This document shows positions 41,916 to 51,026 of a DNA stretch of 64,000 nucleotides, piece by piece. The DNA is from Flavobacterium sp. CG_23.5 (GTDB lineage: Bacteria; Bacteroidota; Bacteroidia; Flavobacteriales; Flavobacteriaceae): assembly GCF_017875765.1 (NCBI RefSeq), contig NZ_JAGGNA010000001.1, forward strand, positions 457,001-521,000. Direction: 5' to 3'. Both the position numbers and the translations under genes were made by a program. The notes under the pieces are model-generated. The model was not told the DNA's origin, made no database searches, and saw only the letters and a list, made by a program, of their open reading frames with translations. Numbering within the stretch: the stretch's first letter is position 1; every line of letters starts with the position of its first letter.

Positions 41916-44234
41916 TTATTTGCATTCTTGTGCCATAATTTCTTGGGCATTGCCATAATTTTTATTTTTCGCTAAATTTAAATATTTACAGCAATTTTCT
42001 TTATTTTTTATCAAAAAGTAACTCATACCTATAAGATATTCTGCTTTTCCATCTTTTAAATCTGCAGAAATTAATGATTTTTTCAAGTAAGAAATGGCAT
42101 TCAAATATTGTTTTAAGTTATAAAAGCATATTCCAATATTTTGCATGAGGAAAACATTATTGGGATCTTTATTTAACGCTTTTTTATAGGAGTCTAAAGC
42201 TTTGTCGTACTTTAAATTATTAAAAAATAGCATCGCTTGATTTTCAAAAATGTTCTTTTCAAATATTTTTTTTCTTTCACTTAAAAGACTGTCGCCAGGA
42301 AATGTTTTTAATCCTTTGTCAATAAAAGAAATCAGTTTTTTATTATTATATCCTGATTGATTTAGCGCACTGGAAGTATTTATCCATACTTCCGGATAAT
42401 TGTTATACTGTGTATAGATATTGTGAATTTTAATTATTCCTGTAGTATCTTTTAAATTCATTCCCGAGTTAATTGCAGCAATGTAATAATCTCTATTTCG
42501 AGGTCTAATATCTAAAGCTTTTTTGGCGTAAAAATAGGCACTATCATTTCTACCCTCTCCTGTTGCAATGAGATGTTTGTAAAGCTCTGTTCGTCCAAGA
42601 TATGGATTTATTTTATTGCCAATATTCAAATATTTTGAAGCCTGTTTATAATTTTTTTCTTCAATATAATATTTTCCAGCATAGGTCGCGAAAGGTTCAC
42701 TAGTACTAAATACATTAGGATATTGCGGTAAATTATGGGCAATTTCATCAGCCCTTAAAGTAAATTTGTTGGTTTGAAAATTAGCTTTAATATCATTTTC
42801 CAACTGATATGCTTTAAAAGTTTTAAAAGAAAAATAAAGAGTAAAAAGGGAAATGATTATTATAAAAGTAGAAGTTCTAGTAGCAGAATAACTTTTTAAG
42901 AACTCTTCGGATGATGAAGTATTAATAATTGATAAAGCGAGAAAAAATGAAAACCATAATTGCATTGTTGGTCTATACATGGGAAAATTGAAGGTAGCAT
43001 CGATACCGTAAGATAATAAAAGCAAAGTAGAAAGTATTGCAATTATTGTTAGCTCACGATTTTCCGATTTAAAAAATATTTTTAAATTTAAACAGAAAGC
43101 AATAATAAATATATACAAATAAAGTAAACCATTTAAAATACCTGTTTCAGCGGTGATTTCAAGAAAATCATTGTGTGTATTGGCTGAAATAGTATGATCA
43201 TTATTTGTTTTTCTCTCATAAGGAATGGATTCTATTTGCCAGTTCCCTAATCCTATGCCCAGTAAGGGTTTATTTTTAATCATTTTTAATGCGTTGTTCC
43301 AATACAATAATCTTTCATGTATGGAAGCATCTTTTACATTACCAACTTGTGTTACTCTACTTGAAACAGATTCATATCGACCTGTTCCTTTTCCTTTTTC
43401 GAAAATTAGATTGGCTGTAAAAAATGAAATGATAAGGGGAACAATAATGTAGGAAACAGTTAAAATATTTATTTTATTCAGTGGATTTATCTTTAGATAC
43501 AATAGAATAAATATAAGTGTTTCAAAGAATAAACTTAAAAATGCTGCTCTTGATCCTGTTAAAAAAATAAGAACTGTCGCCAATAATAATACAAAAACCA
43601 AAAACCATTTTTTCCATTTTGTAAAATGAACTATTCCTATGAGTAAGAAAGGGATTTTGATACTTAAACTGGCCGAAAATATATTGATATTTCCAGTGTT
43701 TCCTTTTAAATTAGCTAAAGCATGTAAAATCGAATCTGTTTTTGAAAATTGAACAAAATCGTAAAACGCTTGAAATGATTGAATAAAAATGCTGATACCA
43801 ATAAGAAACGTAATTTTGTAAATTAGGTGTAGTCGGTTATTTAATAAAATTGATAAGTTAATTAATGTACAAAAAACAATGACGATTCTTATTAGATTGA
43901 CTATGCCTAAAGATAGATTTCTAGCTGCGAATAAAGAAACACCAGAAAATACAATAAACAGCAAGCAGGCTTTAACTATATGGCTTTTTTTATAGATGGA
44001 AATTAAATTTTGAGTAAGAATGGCAGGATTATAATATATAAAAACTCCTATACTTATATTTAGTATTGATAAGTATAAATATTGGGGAGCAATAATTTCA
44101 ATACTCCTAAATTGTGGTAAAAAATCAATAATTAGAAAACCAATGATGAAAAATAATGTTATTAAATCAAAATAATTAGTGTCTGATGTAGGCTCTTGAG
44201 TGTTTAATTTGTCGGTTACTAATTTAGCTTTCAT
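41916..44234 (-). CDS. O-antigen-ligase-like membrane protein with TPR repeats
   Basis: The 772-residue protein has about 10-12 membrane segments in residues 20-450. In the O-antigen ligase/Wzy region it shows LTGSRAAFLSL near 225 and HNDFLEITAETGILNG near 355, a typical periplasmic loop motif. The C-terminal 300 residues are tetratricopeptide repeats (for example YDKALDSYKKALNKDPNNVFLMQNIGICFYNL in parts). It probably joins polysaccharide chains to lipid A-core or another acceptor, but ligase and polymerase functions cannot be separated. The TPR tail suggests protein contacts. No sugar genes are adjacent. Confidence 0.82.
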   Translation of the reverse strand: MKAKLVTDKLNTQEPTSDTNYFDLITLFFIIGFLIIDFLPQFRSIEIIAPQYLYLSILNISIGVFIYYNPAILTQNLISIYKKSHIVKACLLFIVFSGVSLFAARNLSLGIVNLIRIVIVFCTLINLSILLNNRLHLIYKITFLIGISIFIQSFQAFYDFVQFSKTDSILHALANLKGNTGNINIFSASLSIKIPFLLIGIVHFTKWKKWFLVFVLLLATVLIFLTGSRAAFLSLFFETLIFILLYLKINPLNKINILTVSYIIVPLIISFFTANLIFEKGKGTGRYESVSSRVTQVGNVKDASIHERLLYWNNALKMIKNKPLLGIGLGNWQIESIPYERKTNNDHTISANTHNDFLEITAETGILNGLLYLYIFIIAFCLNLKIFFKSENRELTIIAILSTLLLLSYGIDATFNFPMYRPTMQLWFSFFLALSIINTSSSEEFLKSYSATRTSTFIIIISLFTLYFSFKTFKAYQLENDIKANFQTNKFTLRADEIAHNLPQYPNVFSTSEPFATYAGKYYIEEKNYKQASKYLNIGNKINPYLGRTELYKHLIATGEGRNDSAYFYAKKALDIRPRNRDYYIAAINSGMNLKDTTGIIKIHNIYTQYNNYPEVWINTSSALNQSGYNNKKLISFIDKGLKTFPGDSLLSERKKIFEKNIFENQAMLFFNNLKYDKALDSYKKALNKDPNNVFLMQNIGICFYNLKQYLNAISYLKKSLISADLKDGKAEYLIGMSYFLIKNKENCCKYLNLAKNKNYGNAQEIMAQECK

Positions 44235-44383
44235 ATCTTATTTATATTAAAATAGTATTTTAAAAATATTAATAGGAAATTTAATCAATTTCAATGAATA
44301 TTTTATTAAGCTGTTGAAAATAATTTTGATTGCGTATTTCACTATTTAACTATCGTTTTTTTAAATATTTTTCAAAATCTGTC

Positions 44384-44391
44384 TATATTTG
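44384..44391 (+). promoter_or_regulatory. -7 box TATATTTG before proline dehydrogenase
   Basis: TATATTTG fits the TAnnTTTG consensus and lies 17 bases before the ATG at 44409. No TTTG is present 19-21 bases upstream. The divergent O-antigen-ligase-like gene starts 149 bases away. Confidence 0.45.
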
Positions 44392-44408
44392 CACAAAAAA
44401 CCACAGGA

Positions 44409-45578
44409 ATGGAAAAAATATTTGATAATACTCAAGTTGCATTTGCGTTAAAAAGTGATACAGAACTCGATAGAGCTTATTTTCTTTTTAAAATGATTGA
44501 CAATCAACCTCTTGTTCGAATAGGAACTGCGGTTACTAATTTTGCTTTAAAAGCTAATCTTCCGGTTGAAGGATTGATTCGCGCTACCGTTTTTGATCAT
44601 TTTTGCGGAGGAGTAAATGAAAATGATTGTCTTTCTGTGGTTGATAAAATGTATACCAAAGGCGTTTCCTCTGTTCTGGATTATTCTGTGGAAGGAAAAG
44701 AAGAAGAGGAACAGTTTGATGCTGCTCTTGAAATGACATTAAAAACGATTGAATTTGCCAGAGAACGTCAAGCAATTCCTTTTGCTGTTTTTAAACCAAC
44801 CGGTTTTGGACGTTTTGCTTTGTATGAAAAATTAGGGGATAAACATATGTTAACGGTTGACGAGCAAGCAGAATGGAATAGAGTAGTGGCACGTTTTGAT
44901 TTAGTTTGTAGTGAAGCTCATAAAAAAAATGTGGCATTACTTATAGATGGTGAAGAAAGTTGGATGCAAGATGCAGCTGATGATTTAGTTACTGATATGA
45001 TGCGTAAATACAATAAAGAAAAGCCAATTGTTTTCAATACGTTACAAATGTATCGCTGGGATCGTTTGGATTACTTGAAAAAACTACACGAACAAGCCAA
45101 AAAAGAAGGTTTCTTTATTGGGATGAAATTGGTTCGTGGTGCTTACATGGAAAAAGAAATTGCACGTGCGGGAGAGAAAGGATATCCATCTCCAATATGT
45201 GCTACAAAAGAAGCTACAGATGAAAATTATGACGAAACCGTGCGCTATATGGTTGACCATATTGACACCATGTCCGTTTTTGCGGGAACGCATAATGAAT
45301 TAAGTACGTACAAATTGATGGAATTGATGCAGGAAAAAGGCGTTAAAACCAATGATGATAGAATTTGGTTTGGTCAATTGTATGGGATGAGTGATAATAT
45401 CAGTTATAATTTGGCAGCTAATGGTTATAATGTGGCTAAATATTTGCCTTTTGGTCCTGTGAAAGATGTGATGCCATACTTGATTCGTCGTGCCGAAGAA
45501 AATACTTCAGTAGCGGGACAAACAAGCCGTGAACTATCGATGATTAAAGCAGAAAGAAAAAGAAGAAAAGGGAAATAG
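44409..45578 (+). CDS. Proline dehydrogenase
   Basis: The 389-residue flavoenzyme oxidises proline to pyrroline-5-carboxylate and passes electrons to quinone. It has the TIM-barrel motifs AVFKPTGFGRFALYEKL, LIDGEESWMQDAAD, FNTLQMYRWDRLDYL, GMKLVRGAYMEKE and the substrate region VAKYLPFGPVKDVMPYLIRR. It is a monofunctional enzyme without the aldehyde dehydrogenase part of PutA. A terminator follows at 45601-45630. Confidence 0.93.
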   Translation: MEKIFDNTQVAFALKSDTELDRAYFLFKMIDNQPLVRIGTAVTNFALKANLPVEGLIRATVFDHFCGGVNENDCLSVVDKMYTKGVSSVLDYSVEGKEEEEQFDAALEMTLKTIEFARERQAIPFAVFKPTGFGRFALYEKLGDKHMLTVDEQAEWNRVVARFDLVCSEAHKKNVALLIDGEESWMQDAADDLVTDMMRKYNKEKPIVFNTLQMYRWDRLDYLKKLHEQAKKEGFFIGMKLVRGAYMEKEIARAGEKGYPSPICATKEATDENYDETVRYMVDHIDTMSVFAGTHNELSTYKLMELMQEKGVKTNDDRIWFGQLYGMSDNISYNLAANGYNVAKYLPFGPVKDVMPYLIRRAEENTSVAGQTSRELSMIKAERKRRKGK

Positions 45579-45600
45579 TTCTCCAATTTCAGTCATAAAA

Positions 45601-45630
45601 AAAGCTCCAATTGTCAAAATTGGAGCTTTT
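45601..45630 (+). terminator. Rho-independent terminator of proline dehydrogenase
   Basis: AAAGCTCCAATT pairs perfectly with AATTGGAGCTTT around a short loop and runs into T residues. It lies 23 bases after the stop codon. The stem could also serve the convergent ABC exporter gene on the other strand. Confidence 0.8.
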
Positions 45631-45648
45631 TGTATAAATATCTTTATA

Positions 45649-45682
45649 GCTCCCTCTCCTTTGGAGAGGGTTGGGGAGAGGA
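45649..45682. repeat. CTCCCTCTCC / GGAGAGGGTTGGGGAGAGG hairpin repeat
   Basis: A pyrimidine-rich block, CTCCCTCTCC, pairs with GGAGAGGG to make a GC-rich stem of about eight pairs, followed by TTGGGGAGAGG, which can pair with the same block. A related GC-rich hairpin, CCCCCTTCGGGGACTAGGGGG, lies at 58381-58402. Both sit at the 3' end of a minus-strand gene. Confidence 0.5.
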
Positions 45683-47467
45683 TTAAGAATTGCTAAACTG
45701 CAGATTGCTTAAGTTTTTATACATTCCATTTTCTAAAGCAATTAATTCCTGATGTGTTCCCTGCTCTGTGATTTTTCCATTATCGAGCACTAAAATTTGA
45801 TCCGCACTTCGAATGGTGGATAAACGGTGTGCAATAATGATACTGGTTCTTCCTTCCATCAAAATTTCCAACGCTTCTTGAACAAGTTTTTCGCTTTCAC
45901 TGTCTAATGATGATGTGGCTTCATCAAGAATCAAGATACTTGGATTTTTAAGAAGGGCACGAGCTATTGCAATGCGTTGTCTTTGTCCTCCAGACAATTT
46001 AATTCCTCTTTCACCTACAATAGTCTCAAATTTTTCTGGAAAACTTTCAATAAAGTTCAAAGCGTTTGCTTGTTGTGCAGCTACAATAATTTCTTCTTCG
46101 GTAGCGTTTGGTTTTCCGTAAGCAATATTTTCTTTAATGGTTCCTCCAAATAATATTACATCTTGTGGAACAATACTCATATTTCCTCTCAGATTTTCCA
46201 GGTCATAATCGTAAATATTTTTTCCGTCAACCAATATTTCTCCGCTATCAATATTGTAAAAACGTAATAACAGCGAAGCAATAGTTGATTTCCCTGTTCC
46301 ACTTGGACCAACGATAGCTATTTTTTGACCATAATTAGCGGTAAAACTAACATCTTTTAAAACTTTAATTTCTTTCCTAGAATGATAACTGAAAGCTACA
46401 TTATTGAAAGTTACGTTCCCTTTTATCTTTTGGGTTGTAGCATTTTGAGTTGAATTAATTTTTTCAGGAGTTTCATCTAATAATTCAAAAACACGTTCGG
46501 TTGCACCAATTGCTTTTTGAATTTGGGCATAAAGTTCAGCAATTCCGCCAAAAGAAGCTCCTACAAAAGTAGAATACAATACAAATGAGATTAATTGTCC
46601 CACACTCATCTCTCCACTAATACTTAAACGAACTCCAAACCAAACTACGGCAACAATAGCTCCAAAAAGGCAAAAAATAATGAATGAAGCGAAGTATCCT
46701 CTGTATTTTCCACCTTTGATGGCTATTTTAACCACCTCTTTAATTTTTCCATTGTAGCGCGCAATTTCGTACCATTCATTGGCGAAAGCCTTAACAATAG
46801 TAATTCCTTGCATCGTTTCTTCAACAATCACCTGACTTTCGGCAACTTTATCTTGAACATTTTTTGAATATTTTCTAATAAATCGCCCAAAAATAACTGC
46901 TGCAACAGCAACCAGCGGAACAACGGATAGCATCAACAACGTTAATTTGATACTTTCATTTGCCAATAATAAAACACCACCAATAATTAAAATGAATTGT
47001 CTCAAAAACTCCGCAATTGTAGAGGTTAAGGTGTCTTGAATTTGCGTTATATCTGAACTGATTCGGCTGTTTAATTCCCCAACCCTTTTTTGCGAAAAGA
47101 ACGACATTGGCAACTTCACTAAATTACTGTACAACGATAACCTAAGATTTGCCAATGTATGTTCCGTAAAATTGACGAATAAATACAATCTGAAAAAGGA
47201 AAAAATAGATTGTAAAAAAAGTATAGCAATCAAACCTAAAGCGATTGTATTTGCCTGAGAATTTTCCTTGTTTTTTACACAGTCAATAAGCATTCCCATT
47301 AATTTGGGGAAAGCTAAAGCTGTTGCGCCAGTAAAGAGTAGAAAAATTAAACCAACATAAAATTTCCATTTATGATTTCCAGCATATTTAAATATAATTA
47401 TTGCTTTATTGAGTGAAGTAGCCGTAATTTTTGATTTTGGTAAATCATTTTCTTTGAATCTTGCCAT
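45683..47467 (-). CDS. ABC exporter, fused permease and ATPase (MsbA type)
   Basis: The 594-residue half-transporter has an N-terminal six-helix membrane domain (about 30-320) and a C-terminal ATPase. The ATPase carries Walker A GPSGTGKSTI, the signature LSGGQRQRIAIARALL and Walker B ILILDEATSSLDSES. It would dimerise to export lipid or drug. Homologues named MsbA export lipid A, but the substrate is not established here. It is the last minus-strand gene before the tRNA-Val region. Confidence 0.88.
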   Translation of the reverse strand: MARFKENDLPKSKITATSLNKAIIIFKYAGNHKWKFYVGLIFLLFTGATALAFPKLMGMLIDCVKNKENSQANTIALGLIAILFLQSIFSFFRLYLFVNFTEHTLANLRLSLYSNLVKLPMSFFSQKRVGELNSRISSDITQIQDTLTSTIAEFLRQFILIIGGVLLLANESIKLTLLMLSVVPLVAVAAVIFGRFIRKYSKNVQDKVAESQVIVEETMQGITIVKAFANEWYEIARYNGKIKEVVKIAIKGGKYRGYFASFIIFCLFGAIVAVVWFGVRLSISGEMSVGQLISFVLYSTFVGASFGGIAELYAQIQKAIGATERVFELLDETPEKINSTQNATTQKIKGNVTFNNVAFSYHSRKEIKVLKDVSFTANYGQKIAIVGPSGTGKSTIASLLLRFYNIDSGEILVDGKNIYDYDLENLRGNMSIVPQDVILFGGTIKENIAYGKPNATEEEIIVAAQQANALNFIESFPEKFETIVGERGIKLSGGQRQRIAIARALLKNPSILILDEATSSLDSESEKLVQEALEILMEGRTSIIIAHRLSTIRSADQILVLDNGKITEQGTHQELIALENGMYKNLSNLQFSNS

Positions 47468-47610
47468 TGTTTATTATTTATAGAGCAAATGTAAGACTAT
47501 AAGAAGTCAATACAAAAAAATCATCTAGTTTCATCCTTTATTTAAAATGCTGTTAAAGAGCGCTAAAGCAGATTTAAAGGAAATTTTAATAATTTATTTT
47601 AAAAAAGTGC

Positions 47611-47640
47611 TTGTAGATACGGATTCTAAGTGTATATTTG
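47611..47640 (+). promoter_or_regulatory. Promoter of tRNA-Val
   Basis: CTTG (with TTG at 47611-47613) and TATATTTG at 47633-47640 are separated by 19 bases, a near-perfect Bacteroidota promoter. Transcription would start about 34 bases before the mature tRNA. Confidence 0.75.
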
Positions 47641-47680
47641 CACACGCAATAACGGAAACGAAAGTTACTAAATTGTAGAA

Positions 47681-47755
47681 GGGCGATTAGCTCAGCTGGT
47701 TCAGAGCACCTCGTTTACACCGAGGGGGTCGGGGGTTCGAACCCCTCATCGCCCA
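47681..47755 (+). tRNA. tRNA-Val, anticodon TAC
   Basis: The cloverleaf is complete: acceptor GGGCGAT/ATCGCCC, D arm TAGCTCAGCTGGTTCAGAGC, anticodon stem CTCG/CGAG with loop TTTACAC giving anticodon TAC, and T arm GGGGGTTCGAACCCC in order. Discriminator A is at 47755 and CCA is not encoded, so it must be added. A short stem-loop at 47762-47792 follows. Confidence 0.97.
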
Positions 47756-47761
47756 CAAGAT

Positions 47762-47792
47762 AAACTCCATTAGACATAATGGAGTTTTTTTA
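47762..47792 (+). terminator. Terminator of tRNA-Val
   Basis: AAACTCCATTA pairs with TAATGGAGTTT around a four-base loop, followed by TTTT. It lies seven bases after the tRNA end. Confidence 0.8.
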
Positions 47793-48012
47793 TGCCTTTT
47801 GGTTTCTTCAGAACTTTATTTATATGAAGTATTTAAGGATCAAGTCTAAAACCTGTGGATTAGTAAAAATTAGGCATAAATATTAGTTAGTCTAAAAAGG
47901 AAAAACTCAATATTCCTTACTCCTCTAAATTGGAAACTAAATTAGCCGGAATTATTGCTTCTAGCAAGTTAAGGTATTTCTAACGGCTGTAAAGGGTACT
48001 ATTTAAAACTTG

Positions 48013-49470
48013 TTACGCGTCTTTTTTCTTTAGAGAACGGCCTCTAGGCTCATCACCTTCATGAAGCACAATTTCAGAATGCAGAAACTGTGCGGCAGCG
48101 GCTGAATCTTTCACTTTGGTAGCACTTCGTTCTAACATTTCCGATTCAAAGACCTTTAATACACTTTCTCGGATGCCAACTTTTCTCCATTGCGATAAAG
48201 GTCTACATCCCTTTGAGATTGCCCGAGCCAGAGTAAGCGCATCCAGCAGCGCCTGATTCGCCCCTTGTCCTTTGAATGGACTCATTGGGTGAGCCGCATC
48301 TCCAATCAGAGTTACTTGTCCGCCTTTGTCCAATAATTCTGACTGGAGTAATTCTCGGTCATACACGGGATATCCCGAAATTTGAGCTTCGAGGGTTGCG
48401 ACTACAATCTGTGGAATAGGATCGTGCCACTGTGTTCTGCGACACGCTTCCTCCTTGAGTGCTTGAGGTCCTTGAGCACTTAACGCCTTAGCCTCATCTT
48501 CAGGCATTGGGAAGCTAAGTTGCCACATCACCGACTCTGAATCGTAAGGCATGATGTAAATTCGCTCATTACCATTGGCAGTTTGAAATACCGTGGCCGA
48601 GTCTAACAATGAACTTTCAAAACCTTTGAGAGCCGCCAAAGGACAAATACCTAATATCACAATACAATCGAGGTAACGCAAAGGGGTAACTTCGTCACCA
48701 ATCAGTATCTTTCGCACGGCACTACGAATACCATCAGCGCCCACTACAAGGTCCGCTTTGAGGCTTTTCATCTCGCCGTTCACTTGAAATCTTAATTCAA
48801 CGCCTTCACCCTCAAATTCTTTAAAATCTATTAATTGGTGTCCCCACTGTACCATATCATCTCCTCCGAGTTGTTCAAGTAGCGCTAAGCGCAAAGACTG
48901 GCGTGCGATATGCACATTGGTACGTTTCTGAAACGGTTGCGCATCAGACTGTATCCGCTTTCTGATTCCCCATTCACCAATCACTTTTCCTTCCGTAGTT
49001 TGAACCACATGTCTTGTTGAAATTACTCCATCTTCTAACGAGAAAATACCCAATCCCTCGATCGCTTTACTAGCTTGCTGTAAAGTGAGTCCGTAGCCCT
49101 GAGATCGAGCATCGAAGTTGTTATCGCGCTCATAAAGTGTAAAAGGAATTCCTCGATGCAAACAAGCTACAGCCAGAGCCACTCCGCCGATACCACCACC
49201 AATAATAGCAAGGTGTGGATAATTTTCTTTATCCGCTATAGGGGGACTTTCAGTATGAAGCAGCCCGGATCCGCTGCAGTTTAAACATGTATATAGGTGG
49301 CCCTTAGGAGGAACTGGAGCCGTTCCTTCGCCTTTCTTTTTTTCAAATTGATCGAATGCTATCTGGTAGTTGCGTCGCGCTTTATCGCTAAGCCCTCGAC
49401 TTTTTTTGCCGCGTCCCTGACATTCTTGACAAATAGTCCAACTTGTTTCTTTATTTCCCACTTTTTTCAC
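48013..49470 (-). CDS. FAD-dependent monooxygenase with DnaJ-type zinc motif
   Basis: The 485-residue protein has two parts. Residues 1-80 hold two CxxCxGxG motifs, CQECQGRG at 14-21 and CLNCSGSG at 62-69, joined by a basic linker, which would bind one zinc as in half of a DnaJ cysteine-rich domain. Residues 85-480 form a PHBH-type monooxygenase: FAD loop GGGIGG at 91-96, VGADGIRSAVRK in the middle and GDAAHPMSPFKGQGANQAL near 390. Two sampled 60-base stretches are 48 and 57 percent GC, against 30 percent in the bestrophin gene nearby, so recent transfer is likely. Substrate unknown. Confidence 0.85.
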   Translation of the reverse strand: MKKVGNKETSWTICQECQGRGKKSRGLSDKARRNYQIAFDQFEKKKGEGTAPVPPKGHLYTCLNCSGSGLLHTESPPIADKENYPHLAIIGGGIGGVALAVACLHRGIPFTLYERDNNFDARSQGYGLTLQQASKAIEGLGIFSLEDGVISTRHVVQTTEGKVIGEWGIRKRIQSDAQPFQKRTNVHIARQSLRLALLEQLGGDDMVQWGHQLIDFKEFEGEGVELRFQVNGEMKSLKADLVVGADGIRSAVRKILIGDEVTPLRYLDCIVILGICPLAALKGFESSLLDSATVFQTANGNERIYIMPYDSESVMWQLSFPMPEDEAKALSAQGPQALKEEACRRTQWHDPIPQIVVATLEAQISGYPVYDRELLQSELLDKGGQVTLIGDAAHPMSPFKGQGANQALLDALTLARAISKGCRPLSQWRKVGIRESVLKVFESEMLERSATKVKDSAAAAQFLHSEIVLHEGDEPRGRSLKKKDA

Positions 49471-50060
49471 TTCCCTTTATTTAACTAACTCTTGAATTCC
49501 CGATAAAGTAAAAAAATTTACCTAGACAATTAATGCTGAAATAAATAGAAAATAGTGAATATGATTTTCACTACTTTTAAATAATTTAACGGTAGAAATT
49601 TATATTTTTCAGCGTTTTTTCGCTTGTGGCAATTGCGCAAATTTAAGACAAAAGACTACGAGTGCAAAACTACTTTAGAATTTCCGAAGAAAACCCGAAA
49701 ATCAACCTGCCCGAATATTTTGCAGCATAATCGCATTTCATTTTTACTTTTGCAATAAAATCATAATTTAAGGAAATACCGGAGAACAAAACTGTTAACT
49801 AATTTGTTGAAGTAATCAGCGATGTGGTGGTAATTTTATCGTAGGAATATTAGAAATGTCTATAATATGCAGCGCTATTATCATTCTTTAAAATTAGTAA
49901 TCCTCTATAGAAAGTTTCTTCAAATTCATCAAAAAGTGCCTTGTTAAATAGTTTATTAAGTACCACAAAGCTTCGCAAGAAATTGAGAAGTTCTTTTTAG
50001 ATTAAATAAATCAAAGTTAAACTTAGCAAGGAAGTGGGGACAAAATACTAAGTTTGTGAT
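49471..50060. other. Gene-free stretch before bestrophin with a possible gene remnant
   Basis: This 590-base gap has no intact gene. At 49647-49730 a 27-codon frame ends RVQNYFRISEENPKINLPE YFAA, which reads like the normal C terminus of a protein and directly follows a stop codon, so it may be a decayed gene end. TTTG at 49719-49722 and TACTTTTG at 49745-49752 are 22 bases apart, close to a promoter, but no reading frame starts soon after. Confidence 0.4.
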
Positions 50061-50978
50061 ATGATTATAAAGAAAAAAACAAACTGGTTTAGAATGCTGT
50101 TTGAATGGAACGGTTCAGTCCTTCCTCAATTATTACCGCGCTTATTTATACTTTTCCTATATACAACTGCTATTGTCTTTTTTAGAGATTATTTACTCCA
50201 ATACCACCTTTATATCAACCCGGCAATTTTCACTCTTTTTGGAATTGCCTTAGCTATTTTTCTGGGATTTAGAAATACTGTCAGTTACGATCGATTTTGG
50301 GAAGGTAGAAAGCTTTGGGGAGCTCTGTTAAATGATACCCGATCACTTGCTCGTCAGTCGCACACACTAGTAGACGGGGCGGATTATCAAAAACAGCAAA
50401 CTCATTTCATAATGATGCTCACGGCTTTGGTTCATGCTTTAAAGCACCAATTAAGAGAAACGAATCCTGATGCTGATATGGAACGATTATTAGCAAATTC
50501 TTATAATCAAAAACTACAATCAGCTATTTTTAAACCTATTATTATTTTAAAAGAGTTGGCAATATGGGTGAGTAAAGCAAAAAGTGATGGGAAATTAGAC
50601 AGTATTACACAGGTTGCTTTTGACGAAAATTTAAATAAATTATCAGATATTATAGGAGGTTGCGAACGGATTGCCAGCACTCCCATACCATATACTTACA
50701 GTATTTTATTACATCGTACGGTATATATTTATTGCTTTTTACTTCCTTTTGGTTTTGGGGAAAGTATGTTGTGGACTTTGCCTTTTGTAGTTGTTTTTAT
50801 TGCCTATACTTTTGTGGCTCTTGAAGCAATTGCTGATGAGTTAGAAGATCCATTTGGTATTCAACCCAATGATTTAGCCTTAGATGCGATGTCTGCAATG
50901 ATTGAAAGTACTCTTTCGGAGATCGATAATCAATATATTGAACCGATTAAAAAATCCAAATATTACTATATCACTTAG
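50061..50978 (+). CDS. Bestrophin-family anion channel
   Basis: The 305-residue protein has the bestrophin N terminus (TNWFRMLFEWNGSVLPQLLPRL), the pore-lining helix 2 region (NPAIFTLFGIALAIFLGFRNTVSYDRFWEGRKLWGA in parts) and the C-terminal ELEDPFGIQPNDLALDAM motif. Such bacterial channels conduct anions or cations and form pentamers in the inner membrane. The gene stands alone on the plus strand. Confidence 0.93.
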   Translation: MIIKKKTNWFRMLFEWNGSVLPQLLPRLFILFLYTTAIVFFRDYLLQYHLYINPAIFTLFGIALAIFLGFRNTVSYDRFWEGRKLWGALLNDTRSLARQSHTLVDGADYQKQQTHFIMMLTALVHALKHQLRETNPDADMERLLANSYNQKLQSAIFKPIIILKELAIWVSKAKSDGKLDSITQVAFDENLNKLSDIIGGCERIASTPIPYTYSILLHRTVYIYCFLLPFGFGESMLWTLPFVVVFIAYTFVALEAIADELEDPFGIQPNDLALDAMSAMIESTLSEIDNQYIEPIKKSKYYYIT

Positions 50979-51026
50979 ATTTTATAGCATGAAAAAATAT
51001 GATGGATTAATTTAATTTCTTGGCTC

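Noticed and set aside
47756..48012. Repeat of the tRNA-Val 3' end as an attachment site
   Set aside because: I looked for GGTTCGAACCCC or CATCGCCCA downstream of the tRNA and found none in this gap, so no direct attachment repeat can be claimed.
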